Positions 1 to 11,003 of a DNA stretch of 55,118 nucleotides are shown piece by piece (within the stretch, counting starts at the first letter, position 1; each line of letters opens with the position of its first letter). The translations under genes and the position numbers were made by a program. Source of the DNA: Gamarada debralockiae (Eukaryota > Ascomycota > Leotiomycetes > Helotiales > Hyphodiscaceae); contig NXFV01000536.1 of NCBI GenBank assembly GCA_002803225.1, positions 1 through 55,118 of the forward strand, given 5' to 3'. The notes below the pieces were generated by a model, which had not been told where the DNA came from, did not search any database, and saw only the letters and a list, made by a program, of their open reading frames with translations.

Positions 1-240
1 AATTGCGCTATGTATTACACGTGCTCTTAGTAAGGGATAAAACAAAAACAACATAAAACGAAGGTTATATACTCAAATACACTATAAAAATACATTAGAA
101 AACAAGTTGTATAATTATAATATATATATAGGTATCTATATATAGATCTAGCTACAAAAGACAAAATATGCCTGGCTGGCACGTGATATCCAGCTAAGCG
201 ATCAACGTAACCGATTTCCCTACTACATTCGTCCCCCCTT
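1..240. other. Left flank, little RIP
   Basis: This stretch still holds ordinary CA and TG dinucleotides, unlike the block that follows. It has no open reading frame. A short inverted repeat (GCTGG at 175-179 and CCAGC at 190-194, 10-base loop containing CACGTG) lies near the right edge. It could be the subterminal hairpin expected near a Helitron 3' end, but no CTRR terminus followed by T sits at the usual distance, so that reading is not established. Confidence 0.4.
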
Positions 241-2470
241 ATATTCGTACTTACTCTTAAGTATAAGAATAGAAACAGAAAAAGAAAAGGAAATTATATA
301 TAAAATAGATAATCCAAAAGAAATATTACTCTATCAAAAGAATCTAGGTACTACTACTACAATCATATAATTATCCCTCGATAATATTAACCTTATCGAC
401 TTTATCACTTTCAAACCCTTTAAACAAAGCAAATAATCTAGGTATTAATATAGGCTCTAATCTAAACGACTCTTAATTAGCTTGCCTATTCTCCTATAAT
501 TAGTCCTAATTTCTATAAAAGAAAAGCTTTTAAACTTCTCTTCTTTAACTCTTTAATAACTTTAATAACCTTTAATTAACTTTAACTTTATTAATAACTT
601 CGTTAATAACTTTATTAATAATACTAATTCCCTCCTTTTTACTATTGATTTAACCTTACTATAGCTTAATTAAGTATCTTCTTTCTATCTTTATCGCTAA
701 TAAATCTTTAATATAGGTTTCAACCTCCTTACTTTAGCCTTTAACCTTATAGTATATCTCCTCGGAAGTTATACTCCCTCTTACTATATAAATAATCTAA
801 TATTCTTTAAGGTTCTTTTTATTAATTTATAACGTCTTCTCATCCCTTTCGTAGTTAATTATATTAGAAAGTTTCTTCTTTATTCTTCTCTCCTTAAATT
901 AACTCTAAGTTAACTATATATATAGTTTCGTCTTTATTTCGAATCAAACTTTTTAACCCTTCTAATCCTCGAATATACTCCTCGTCTTTAATTTAATTTT
1001 CAAATAAGAACTTCTCCTCTCGAATTAATTTCTCGATCTTCGAATATACTCCTTACCTCTTCTTCTTTCTTTCCTTTCCTCCTTCCCTCTTTATAACTTC
1101 GATATTAGCTTTACTATATTAACTTCGACTTTATTAATACAAAGGTCGACCTCTTCCTTCTTCGAATATATATACTCTTAGGTAGATAAGTAAAGACTTT
1201 AATAAGAAGTATTCTTTTCCTTAATAAGATATTAGTATATAATAATATACTTAGAACTACTTAGACGCCTCTTAGATACTTCTTTAAATGTACTTCCTTC
1301 GAGAAAATATAATATTTAGTTACTAAGTCGCCTCTCTTAAGCCCTTACTATAGTCTCTCTTATAGTAAGCTTCGGCCCTCTATATATTTATATCTTATTA
1401 AAACCCTTATCCTTTCCCTATTATCTCTTTCTACTAATATAAATAGATCCTTTATTGCTATCTTCGTTAGTATAGCTTTATTTATCCCTTTCTATTAGCT
1501 ATTAATTAACTCTTTTAAGTTAAATATATATACTAAGTATTAGTACCTTAAGCAAGTATTTATATATATTGTCCTATAGTTACTTGTTTTGTATTAGTCT
1601 TCTAATATCGGCTTAAGCTTCGTTACTCGTCTAACTAGGTTTAGTGAAACTCTTTTGTACTTTAGAGTATTACCTAATAGGTATACTCTCTATATACGCC
1701 CCTTCTCTAGCTAATACTTAGACTAGACTCTAGATTCTCTAGATTCTATATTAGTTAGACTAGCCCCTTGAACTAGCCCTCTTCTCTAGACTAGTCTCCT
1801 AGATCTCCCTTTCGTTATAGGTTTTATTAGCTGTTTAGCTATTTAGCTATCTAACTTATTAGATAGATAATTACTACTACTCTTAGAATAGCTGTTGAAC
1901 TCTCCTAATAGACTTATACGCCTCTTTAGTATAGAGTCGAAATTTAATTACACTAGACTAGAGGAGAGGGGTAGCTCTCTATATTCCTTCTTATTTCTAG
2001 AAGATCTCTTCTATATTCTTTTTAGGGGGGATAATTCCCTTTTAACTTTTTTCTTAGGGGTTTAATTCTATTTGTAATTCAGCATTTTACTTTTTCTCTT
2101 TATCTTTACTAAGTATTTAAGTCCCTAACTATACTCTCTATACTATAAAAGGTCTAAAATAGCTAGTACTAGCTTAGATATACAGAGATTCTTAGTACTA
2201 GAGAATTCGTTCTCTGTTAATACTAAGTAAGGGGAATTATAACTTCGCTGTTTTTAGTATAATAGAATTAAGTTCTTACTTTAGTAGTTCTCTTTATAGA
2301 ATTCTGTCTTTATTTAGTACTATAGATAAAACTATATTAATATTAAGCTTAAAATAGGGCTAAGAATATCTCTGTACTTACTATAAGTATTTTAGGCTCT
2401 TGTATCTAAATTATCTTTACTATCTATAATATATACTAACTTAATTAAAGAAGAATAAAAGAAGTACCTT
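240..2470. repeat. RIP-mutated A+T-rich DNA, content unassigned
   Basis: The block is strongly A+T-rich, with TA, CT and AG steps everywhere and very few CA or TG, as RIP leaves behind. No frame stays open. The minus strand is purine-rich (GAA, AAG and AAA codons). Between roughly 400 and 1,150 it reads in pieces like a charged, possibly coiled-coil protein broken by TAA/TAG, but stops of the TGA type and shifts between frames prevent a firm reading. It lies 3' of the Helitron helicase frame, so it may be the Helitron's 3' region, a second cargo frame, or a different element hit by the same mutation process. Confidence 0.55.
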
Positions 2471-2559
2471 ATAGCCTAAAAGCTATATCAAATAGCTCTA
2501 TAGACTAAAAGTTATAATAATTAGGTATTCCTAAAGATATAATCTAACTCTCTCTCTTC

Positions 2560-3860
2560 TAATATAGTTAAATTTTTATCTATAAAATATTTAAAGTTAA
2601 ATAGAACCTTAAATAATACTTTATTTAGAGACTTAACCTATAATATAGTAATATAAGAAAGGCCTAAGTAGTATTCCCTTTGATTTAGGTTTAAAACAGC
2701 CTTATTAAGAGTTAACCCTTGACTTTTATAGACTATAATTATATATACTAACTATAAAAGAAACTAGGTATAAAAGTAGACTATCCCTTTAAACTTAAAC
2801 TAATAAGTAATAGGGAAAATTAGAACTATACCCGGCTTATACTATAGAAAGACTAGTCTAGTATAATTATTAAACTTAATAAGAAGTAAGAAAAGTATAG
2901 AAGAAGGATCCTATCTTATATCCTATATAAGATTATAAACTAAACCTCTAGATCTATTTATAAGCCCTATTTCAGTCTATAAATTCATTATAAGTATAAT
3001 CTAGACTCTAATATAGATATAGATTTCCGGATATAGATTATTAGCCTTATCCTTAGTAGCCTTAATAGTATTCTAGCCTTTATAGTAAGCCGTAATCTTC
3101 TTTATAGACTTACCTATACTTACTAACTAATTAAAGTTCCTTTACTTTACTTCCTCTATAGTATAATATAACTATAAGGTATCATTAAAAGTCAAGATCT
3201 TCTCCGGGGATAGCTAGTTTATAATATATATATATAAGAGTTCCTAGCTCTCTCTTAACAACTAAGACACCTATAGCTTACTTAAAGCTAGCCGAAACTT
3301 AGTTAAGATATCGTCCTCTCCCTCCTACTATATAACTTGAACTAGTCGGATTATACAGTCGAATATCTAATATAACTAGTACTCTTTAATTATATCGATA
3401 TATAAGTATTTTAAAGAGTAGAGAGGCTTTTCTCCTATAGATAGAAGTTAAAAGAAGTCCTTATATAATAAGACGTTTATACCCCTAAAAGGCTAGTATA
3501 AACTAGCTAAGAGAATAGCCCGTAATTAATCGTTAATCAAAGAGAGTATTCTAATATTAATTATTAACTTCTTATTAATAATAAGAAACTAATAATCCTT
3601 AAAGAGGGCTTACAAGGATTATAATATAGTAACAGACAAATCTGACTTCTTACCTTTAACTAGTAGCCGTAAAAGACTATATAAGGTTCTACTAATAATA
3701 TTAAATATAGTAATACCTATAGGAGTTACCTGAAAAATAGGGTTTTACTTTCTGGCCTACTTAATAAGCTCTTAGATCTGTATATACGTTTTCAAGAGTA
3801 TAAAGGTCTTTCTAGATCTAGTAATATTATTAATATTTAAGAGGAGCTAATAGGGGAGAA
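2560..3860 (-). pseudogene. Helitron Pif1-like helicase domain remnant
   Basis: A Walker A-like segment lies at about 3,793-3,840, where the first glycines now read as Arg/Ser (G-to-A) but the final Lys-Thr survives. The frame continues through GKKSDLS (about 3,640) and a segment ending in LIINKK where the Walker B (IDE) block should be. TEIGLI follows at about 2,955-2,977. The C-terminal motif KSQGLTL is intact at about 2,705-2,742 and is a hallmark of Pif1/RecD-like helicases. Broken by many TAA/TAG codons; nonfunctional. Confidence 0.8.
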
Positions 3861-4799
3861 GTATATCTAAAGTAAGCTCTTAAGAATACTAACTAACTAT
3901 AGTATTATATAACTTCCTTTACTTTAAATTCAAGGAATCTAGTAAAGAGTTAACTATAACTACTTACTTAATAGGATTTTCGGCCTTTATTTAGTCCTAG
4001 ATCTTAGGAGATATATTATATTATCTAATATATAAGAACTAATTATAAGTACAGTCTACTTCCTAGGTACCTAGGCTCTCTAGGAGGTCCGCTGCAGGGA
4101 AATCATCTTATAGTCTCCAGTGTACAAAAGCCTTGAAATCAGTAAGTAGGTAATTAATATCAGCTTCCTTTTAGAGATCTTCCTTACTCTTAATATTTAA
4201 GTCTAAGTCTTTAGCTTCTGAGTTAGTATAGAAGTCTTATAGGTATATATATAATCTATTATAGGCCTAAAACGTATCGATATATAACCTATAAATCTAG
4301 CTATTAACAGATAGTAAGTCTGCCTAGTTAATAAACGGATAATAGAGTATAAGCTTTATCTAATAGTAGTTAGAATAATCCGGGGATTTCAGGTTATTTA
4401 AGTACTATAGATAGTAGTTTATCACCCTTAGATTAGCCCTAGGCCGAATCTTCTAGATATACTAGTCCTAGTATTATAAGTAATTAAAGAGTATTAGGTC
4501 TAGGAGTACTATATTTCTATTTCCTATATCTATAAGACAATCTTAGTATCTCTATAAAGTAGAACACTAGAGTAAAACCTTACTAGACTCTAGTATAATC
4601 AAGTTAGGTTAGACCTCTTTTAGCTAATAATCAAGGCTAACTAATACCCAAGACGAATTTTAGACTAAGAGCTCTAAGAGAATATAGAAGACTTCCTATA
4701 CTAACTAATTATACTCTCTAATAAGCTTATTAAGCAGCTTAGATATAAACGATAGGAGAGGAGTATAATTATTAATATATAAAAGGATCTGAGATTATA

Positions 4800-5580
4800 G
4801 CTTAGTATAAAATATAAAGGACTTTTCGAGCTTAGAAATATACTTTCCTATATAGGAGAGTACTATAGATAGACTAATAAGTAATTAAATATCAGTATTA
4901 GTCATCTAATCTATTATAATTATAAGTATATACTAGTTCAAGTTCTCTTAGTTCTAGGCCAAAGAGAACAGCTACTCTTTATAATTAATTTCTTAAGTAA
5001 TAACTAGGTCTAGAAAGAGTAGTCGAGGGAAGAAAAAGTAGTAAGTTAGTAGAGTATCTAAGCCTTTCTTCGTCTATAAACAATAAGATACTTAATAAGT
5101 AAGATAGACCTAGAGCCGATTTAAGAAGACTATAAACTAGTTAGTAGTATTAGCTATGTTTACTTAGGCAAGAGAAGCAGGATTCTAGGCATTAGGCAAC
5201 TATAACTAGTCTGGATTCTAGGCTATAATCACTATACCTTAGTACCACGTAAATTCCGCTCGGGCTTCATCTATATCCTAGTTAAGGGAGGATATAGATA
5301 GGATCTAGAAGAGGACGTAATTATAGCTAGTACTATAGGCCTATTACTTAAACTAGTCCTAGGAGTCTATAAAGTATAGAAACAGATACAATACGTATCT
5401 AGTAAAGGCCTTTAATCGAAGGACTAAATAGTAAGTAATAATATAAGAGTTATTCTATACTTTATCCTAGATAAATTTATATTGAATCTACTTACTTGTA
5501 GATTCTATGTCCGAAAAGCTAAGGAAGTATTAGTATAGGTCGTACTACTATATATCAGCTGCACTAAATATAAGAAAGAC
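4800..5580 (-). pseudogene. Helitron Rep (HUH/Tyr nuclease) domain remnant
   Basis: The frame opens with FLIFSAADI (5,551-5,577) and passes a position near 5,316-5,330 where the metal-binding HxH motif is expected. There the residues now read as Tyr/Asn-Tyr, as His codons become after C-to-T change. It continues with DEARAEFTWY (5,242-5,271) and reaches a preserved Y-x-x-K-Y-x-x-K block at 4,816-4,862, the catalytic tyrosine motif of Rep proteins. Loss of the HUH histidines and many stops make it dead. Strand, order and motif spacing agree with Helitron transposases that initiate rolling-circle transposition. Confidence 0.8.
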
Positions 5581-5899
5581 AGGTGATATTCTAGGTAAGA
5601 GAAAGTAGGCTTATACCTATAGACTATTACTCTTATTCCTCTAATATAGGCGAGTACCTATAAGCATAGAACCTTAATATATAATCTAAGGCAGTAAGAC
5701 GTTATCTATAAGCAGGGCCTTAGTAAGCTCTTTATAGCTCAGATCCTTAAGACTAGAAGCTTTAGAGATATAAAAACAGGCCGAGCCTCTAGCCTTTTAG
5801 CATATAAGAAGATTAAATACTAAAAACTATTAGCATAGATAACGTCTAAACCTCTTATCCCGAAAACGAATTAGGTACTAAGTATAATTATTAAGATTA

Positions 5900-6560
5900 A
5901 CCTTTTATAGCTAGGGGATATTAAAGTCGGCTTAGTCTATAGAATATAACATTAGAAAGGCTATAGTAAAGATATAGTCTTTTCTAGATATCTTATTAAT
6001 AGGTATCTAGCGAATAGATAGCGCAGGGAGACCAGAAGATATACTAGATTAGCCAGAAATCTAGTTCAAGATCAGATCTACCTCTATAGTAGTAATATTA
6101 AGATTTAGAACTATAGACTAGGAGTTTAGAGAGGATAGCTCGCCCGAAATAGGCTAATCCTATACTGGAAGCTCCTTAATACCCTCCCTAACTATATTAT
6201 TAATAATAGAGATAATAGATAATAAGATATTATTATTAATTAATAGAGTATTAAGCCGGTCAAGGGAGATATTCGTATATTAGTAATCAGGGTAGTTAGC
6301 CTTTAAGTAATAGAGCTAAGTAATAATATACCCTTTATAGACATAAAAATCCGACTAAAACTAGCGTTAATACCTTAGATTACTATCTATTTTAGGATTT
6401 AAGGGCTGTAAGACTATAATATCTAGCTTAGAAGGTAGATTAGATAGTATATCAACTGTCTTTACTATATTTTATATAAAACTTATATAGTAGCCTGAAT
6501 AGTAATATTAGTGTCTGTAGTAACGATATACTACTATTTGTACATAGGAATAGATAATAA
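5900..6560 (-). pseudogene. Helitron N-terminal domain remnant
   Basis: Minus-strand translation through RIP stops gives a stretch in which a short conserved block (LPSKLDIIVLQPLNPK, about 6,400-6,450) is followed by LKANYPDY (about 6,290-6,315). These match the conserved region before the Rep domain in fungal Helitron proteins. Most damage is Gln to stop and Arg, Gly or His changes explained by C-to-T or G-to-A. This supports the full-length nature of the original frame but carries no known catalytic motif. Confidence 0.7.
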
Positions 6561-7639
6561 TTATCTCCTCTACTTATATAAGCTCTAGTAAGTAGGCTAG
6601 AACCTCCCTAGAGTCTATATTATTCTCTATAGACATTAAAAAGGGAGTCTTATTACTCTTATCTCTTAGGAAATAAGAGTAATAGATCCTAGCCTTTAAA
6701 TCTATAGAAAACTACTATTCTCTATACTGAATATAGGTCTCTATCTTAATCTTATCTATCTCCTTATAAAAACTCTGTATCTACTCCTATTATTTAGTAG
6801 ATAAGAAGCCTAGGGCTTAAGGTAGTATAAGAGAAGGGGTAAGTATACAGAGAGGGGTTTCCAGGGGTAATTCGGGAGGATTAGGAGAAGAGATATACTG
6901 TTCTAGGAGTAGAGCTTAAGATAGTAGAGAAGAGAGAGTAGGTATACAGAGAGGGATTTCTAGACAGGATTTAAGTAGAATAAGAGAAGAGATTAAAGGT
7001 TCTAGACGCGAATCTAGAGAAGATATAGAAGATTTTAGTACTATAGTATATCTCTTAGGATAGCGGATATTAGGATCTAACTGCTGTAAGGCCTTCCGTT
7101 TAGACTTATTCTTCGCCTTTAAGACACAGTAAGAATTACAAGTTACGTATAACCTACTACTAAGACTAATAGAGATATCTCTAAAAAATAAAGAGATTAG
7201 ACGCTTCTAGTAGTAACTAGAGTAGTATTTAGTATCTATTTCAGGTGTAAAAGGATAAAAAGAGTACGTATATAGGTCCGAACACGTCTAAGAAAAACGC
7301 GTATTATATAGTATAGTAGGCTATACTAGATAAATCATTTATATCTTATTAATTAGACTTAATATAAATTCTACAAAGTAATTTCTAATTAGCCCAGGAG
7401 TTAGTAGCCCCGAGTAAACTTCAGGCCGAGGTAAAATATCGGTTTAAGGTTTTTCCTAAGACAAATAGGACAAATATATAATTATTACGAGTATTCTAGG
7501 GGTTAGTAATAACTAAAGAAAAGAACAAAACAATATACCCTCTTATACTTAGTAGGTAGCAGGTATACGTAATTAAAACTTAAATACTAAATATAGTCTG
7601 AAACCCTTACTTTTTTGGGGTTTGCTGATACATACGTGA

Positions 7640-8342
7640 TTTTTTTGCCCTAGCGTCGCAGGTCTGTACACAGACCACATCATATGATAGCGCCTTTTTA
7701 AATTCACGTGATCAGAACCGATCCCTTAACCCTCGCGCGCAGGGGGGTCGGGATATAAAAAAAGCTACGCTTTAATTATACGATATTGGTAGGTCAATCC
7801 GTTTCGATAATAGAGAAGTTGAGAGGAGCCTCCAACTCACAATGTCACAACTCATGACAATTTCACAACTCACGACAATTTCACAATCCAGAAGTAAACC
7901 CATCCTCGTTAATTTACTTGGTGCTCGTCTTGCTTCACGAATTGAACACAATAATGACGGAATAATTGACGAATGTTTTTCATTTTTGAGCTTTTACGAC
8001 TAAGTTGCTTTTGGTACGATATGTTTTGGAGTGACCGTCCTTTTCAGAGCTGGCGCTTGCTTTTCCGTGGATAAGCCTCGTCGGCCTTCTTAAAGATTTG
8101 GTTCAATTCTCACCCTTCATCATTCGAGCTCAAAAGTCCCGCATACTCTGTCAGCTCTTCACCCCACAAAGATCCTTTGTCTTGCTTTTTAGCTAGCTAG
8201 CAGATTTGGCTGTGCTCCATTCGGAGAGATTCTGGCTCTTTGGGAAAGCCTTAGAAGAACAAGCTATTTGCACATTTTGTGCCTCAGACGATAAAGACCA
8301 CTTCATGGACCGTCGCGTAAGACTTATCAATCAAGGGCTACG
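7640..8342. other. Intergenic DNA with a short tandem repeat
   Basis: No gene is seen. Composition returns to normal right after the Helitron end. An 18-base unit (TCACAACTCAYGACAATT) is repeated at 7,845-7,862 and 7,863-7,880, with a partial third copy. Its function is unknown; it could be part of the old promoter of the broken HET gene downstream. Confidence 0.5.
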
Positions 8343-9944
8343 TTGTATGTATCTCTTCGAGATAGCAATTCTCCTGGGCAAATGGTTCACGATGAGGTGG
8401 ATTTCGATTACTTTCAAAGTTTAGTCACGAAATTTCAGAAGCACCATCTGTGTGAGGAAGGAATGCAAGGTGGCAAGACCCAAATACTCCCATTGTTGCT
8501 CCAACAACCCTCTCTCGTCGCATTCGGGCTTCATTATCGGCCGGAACCGCCTCCAGAAAGCTTCAAACTCATCAACATTTCCTTTCGATGCATCGTCAAA
8601 AAATATTCAAAGCACTACCCTCAATACACGGCTTTGAGCTACACTTGGGGATCGAAAGATTACAACTGCCATTTGACTAAAGACAAACTATTGTGGCGCG
8701 TTGATTCTGGGGGCGAGAGAAGCACTGCACTTCCGGGAGTCGTCCAATATTGCAGACGCCATCGCTGCTACGGAGAGGATGGGATTACCTTATTTATGGA
8801 TAGGTGTATAGTTCAAGATGACGAGCTCGAGAAACACAAACAGATACAGCACATGGATTCAATACGGATCCCGCCATTTGCATTGTCGCTCTTTCTGGCG
8901 TTGGAATTAAGGCAGGTATGCTGGGTGTCCGCCCTGGTACCAGAAGGAAGCAGCAGGTCATTTATATCCACAAGAACACGGCTCTATGCTTCTGGCCACG
9001 GCGTCTAAAGCTGAATTATTTGATGGCCGAGAGTAGGTGGGGAAATCGAGCTTGGTCATTTCAGGAATTTGGGCTGCCGAAAAGGTGTCTGATATTCTCA
9101 GAAACCAACGTCTTTTTTCAGTGTGCAGACACCAGGTATCAGGTATCGCGAGAGTAGTTAAATTCCTAAAGATAGACAAGATTGGTATTTTTTTAGATGA
9201 TAATGAGAAGGCCCAGACATTGACAGATTGGTTTCAAATTATTCCACTCGACGAACAGTGTAAAAATGCTTACCGGCGCTGCGTTGAAGAGTTGACGTGG
9301 AGAAGTATGTCTTTGACTCGGATGGGTTGAACACCTCCGCAGGTATGAGTCGGTGATATCGAAATACTTCCAATCTGAAATAATCTACGCTATGCTCAAG
9401 AGATTCATACTGCGGCGCTCGCTTGGCACGAGAAGGGCCATCTACTCCACCGCTGGACACAGCTCACGATGGACGAAAAAGGAGATGCATCCAGTCAGCC
9501 TATTTTTCCGTCCTGGTTGTAGGTTGCCTGGGATGGTCCTATCAACTTTGAAGAAGTCGACGAATGGATGGGGTTGCTCGAGTCTGATTTATTCTTGGTG
9601 AAATCACTTTCCGCTGGATCACCTGCTAGTTCAGGGGCTTCACTTCGATTTTGTTTAGGAAAGTGTCTAGCAGGACGCCCTCTGGAAGGGTTTTGAGCGG
9701 CATATTTCCATTGTGTGCCGAATGCACCTACTTCAATGTCGATCCTGAGGAGACACAATTTATGCCCGAGAACTGCGAAATTGATTCCAGCCATACTGTG
9801 ATCGTCAAGATTGCGTCTACTGCAGCAGGTTACCTCAAGGTCAGCTCCGATGAAGACCGAAGAATGTTTCCTGGGGGTACTTGGTGTATTGAATTATATA
9901 CCTTAGGCGAATGTCATGTCCTCGTCATAAATGCGTTCGACTAG
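8343..9944 (+). pseudogene. HET-domain (heterokaryon incompatibility) gene, broken
   Basis: HET proteins of filamentous ascomycetes trigger vegetative incompatibility and programmed cell death when unlike strains fuse. The signature YTALSYTWG is clear (about 8,620-8,655). A block corresponding to the family's WIDAICIDQ...EK..QI..M motif follows at about 8,795-8,870, then WGNRAWSFQE and KRCLIFSE...FFQC (about 9,040-9,125), which match the conserved RGWTxQE and downstream HET-domain motifs. These pieces lie in different frames and are separated by stops, so at least two or three frameshifts are needed to join them. Further matching-looking fragments run in alternating frames to about 9,940. The longest open piece is 8,343-9,008. 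It is a decayed gene, not a set of small genes. Confidence 0.75.
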
Positions 9945-11003
9945 ACAATACCAGAGGATTTGCTGAAAGACCACAAACTGGCAAAGTTGCACCTGGCTCC
10001 CGCTAGCCAGGACCCTTCACTTCTCCAAGAACCTTGGGAACCAAAAGAATCCTGAAGGAAGTCGCAAGTCTGGTAAGAATGCGACACCACCTCGGTCTTC
10101 GTAAACGTCGCACTACAATGACTCCTGATTATCAACTGTTAGTTTACAGAATCGCCTTTGGTCGAATAAAGGTAGATGCTTGGAAGGGGCCAAAGCCTCG
10201 ATCAAGACTTGTTTTTCTTGGTTGATTTTTAAGGATCTCCCTTTGATGGGGTGCGAAGCATGATTTTCTCGGTCCTATCTGGCTCAGTGAGGGACGGAGT
10301 GGCTGCGGGTGGAGAGGAAATAGGATTATATCCGCTCACGTCCTCCTACAACCCTCACCTCCAAACTTTTTGGTTAACTGTAATCGCATTTAGAGTTTTG
10401 ACTCAGTACAATTCCAGAGTTCAAAAAGTAAGGAGGGCAAATTATGATTGCTTGGATGCACCAGCCGAAGTCAACCAAAGAGGTAGGACGTGGCCATAGG
10501 TGTGTTCCGAGAAGACCCAGGCGAAACTCATTCAAGCGCAAGGGCTGCTGTTGACATTTTGCTCTTCGTTTCTTCTTACAAGAACTCATTAGTGTCTGTT
10601 CTCAAGCAATGATTGTTTCTCCCTCGAGTTGGACTCTCGTATGGAGTTGACAAGTGATCCGGACTCAATCAATACCCCGCCAGAGCCGTTACTAGTCGCT
10701 AAGACTCTCAAGTGGAGTTCTATACCAGTGCTTGTATCTTGTGTATGATAAGATTCCAATATCGTTCTATCAATCCATTTCAGTAGTTGGCCTGTTATTA
10801 CCGCCCTGACACGTACTTACAGGGCTAGCTCGGGTTTACAGGAGTTAGGAAGTTATGGCATTCCTAATCCCATTATCTAGCAATTATGATACCCAAATGT
10901 GCGTATCCCTAACTCATACTCCTTGTTAAACCGACTTAGTCTAGGTTTTGCTGTTGAACCCGAATAAGCCTTTGACAGCTTCTGCCCAAAGCCTATCCAA
11001 CAA
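9945..11003. other. Intergenic, no recognisable gene
   Basis: Several short open frames on both strands overlap here, but none shows a domain, coherent splice signals or a biased codon pattern. The first part may hold further debris of the HET gene. Nothing else is seen. Confidence 0.5.

Larger units (their letters stand above)
2470..7639 (-). mobile_element. RIP-degraded autonomous Helitron (Rep + Pif1-type helicase)
   Basis: On the minus strand a single long frame, broken almost only by TAA/TAG where Gln or Trp codons would be expected, can be followed from about 7,100 to about 2,470. That is roughly 1,500 codons, the usual size of a Helitron Rep/helicase. Its order matches the fungal family: an N-terminal domain (about 5,900-6,560), the Rep nuclease region (about 4,800-5,580), then a Pif1-like helicase (about 2,560-3,860). 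The inferred 5' end is TC at 7,639, next to a run of T on the plus strand, consistent with insertion between A and T. The 3' end was not found. The copy cannot encode protein. RIP implies at least one similar copy elsewhere in the genome when it was mutated. Confidence 0.85.

Noticed and set aside
240..7560. LTR retrotransposon or Starship captain (DUF3435) as the source of the A+T-rich block
   Set aside because: No reverse transcriptase, integrase or tyrosine-recombinase motif was readable. The Rep and Pif1 helicase motifs on the minus strand point clearly to a Helitron for most of the block.
9945..10600. Several 60-80 codon frames after the HET relic
   Set aside because: No motifs and mutually overlapping on both strands; treated as noncoding or unreadable debris.
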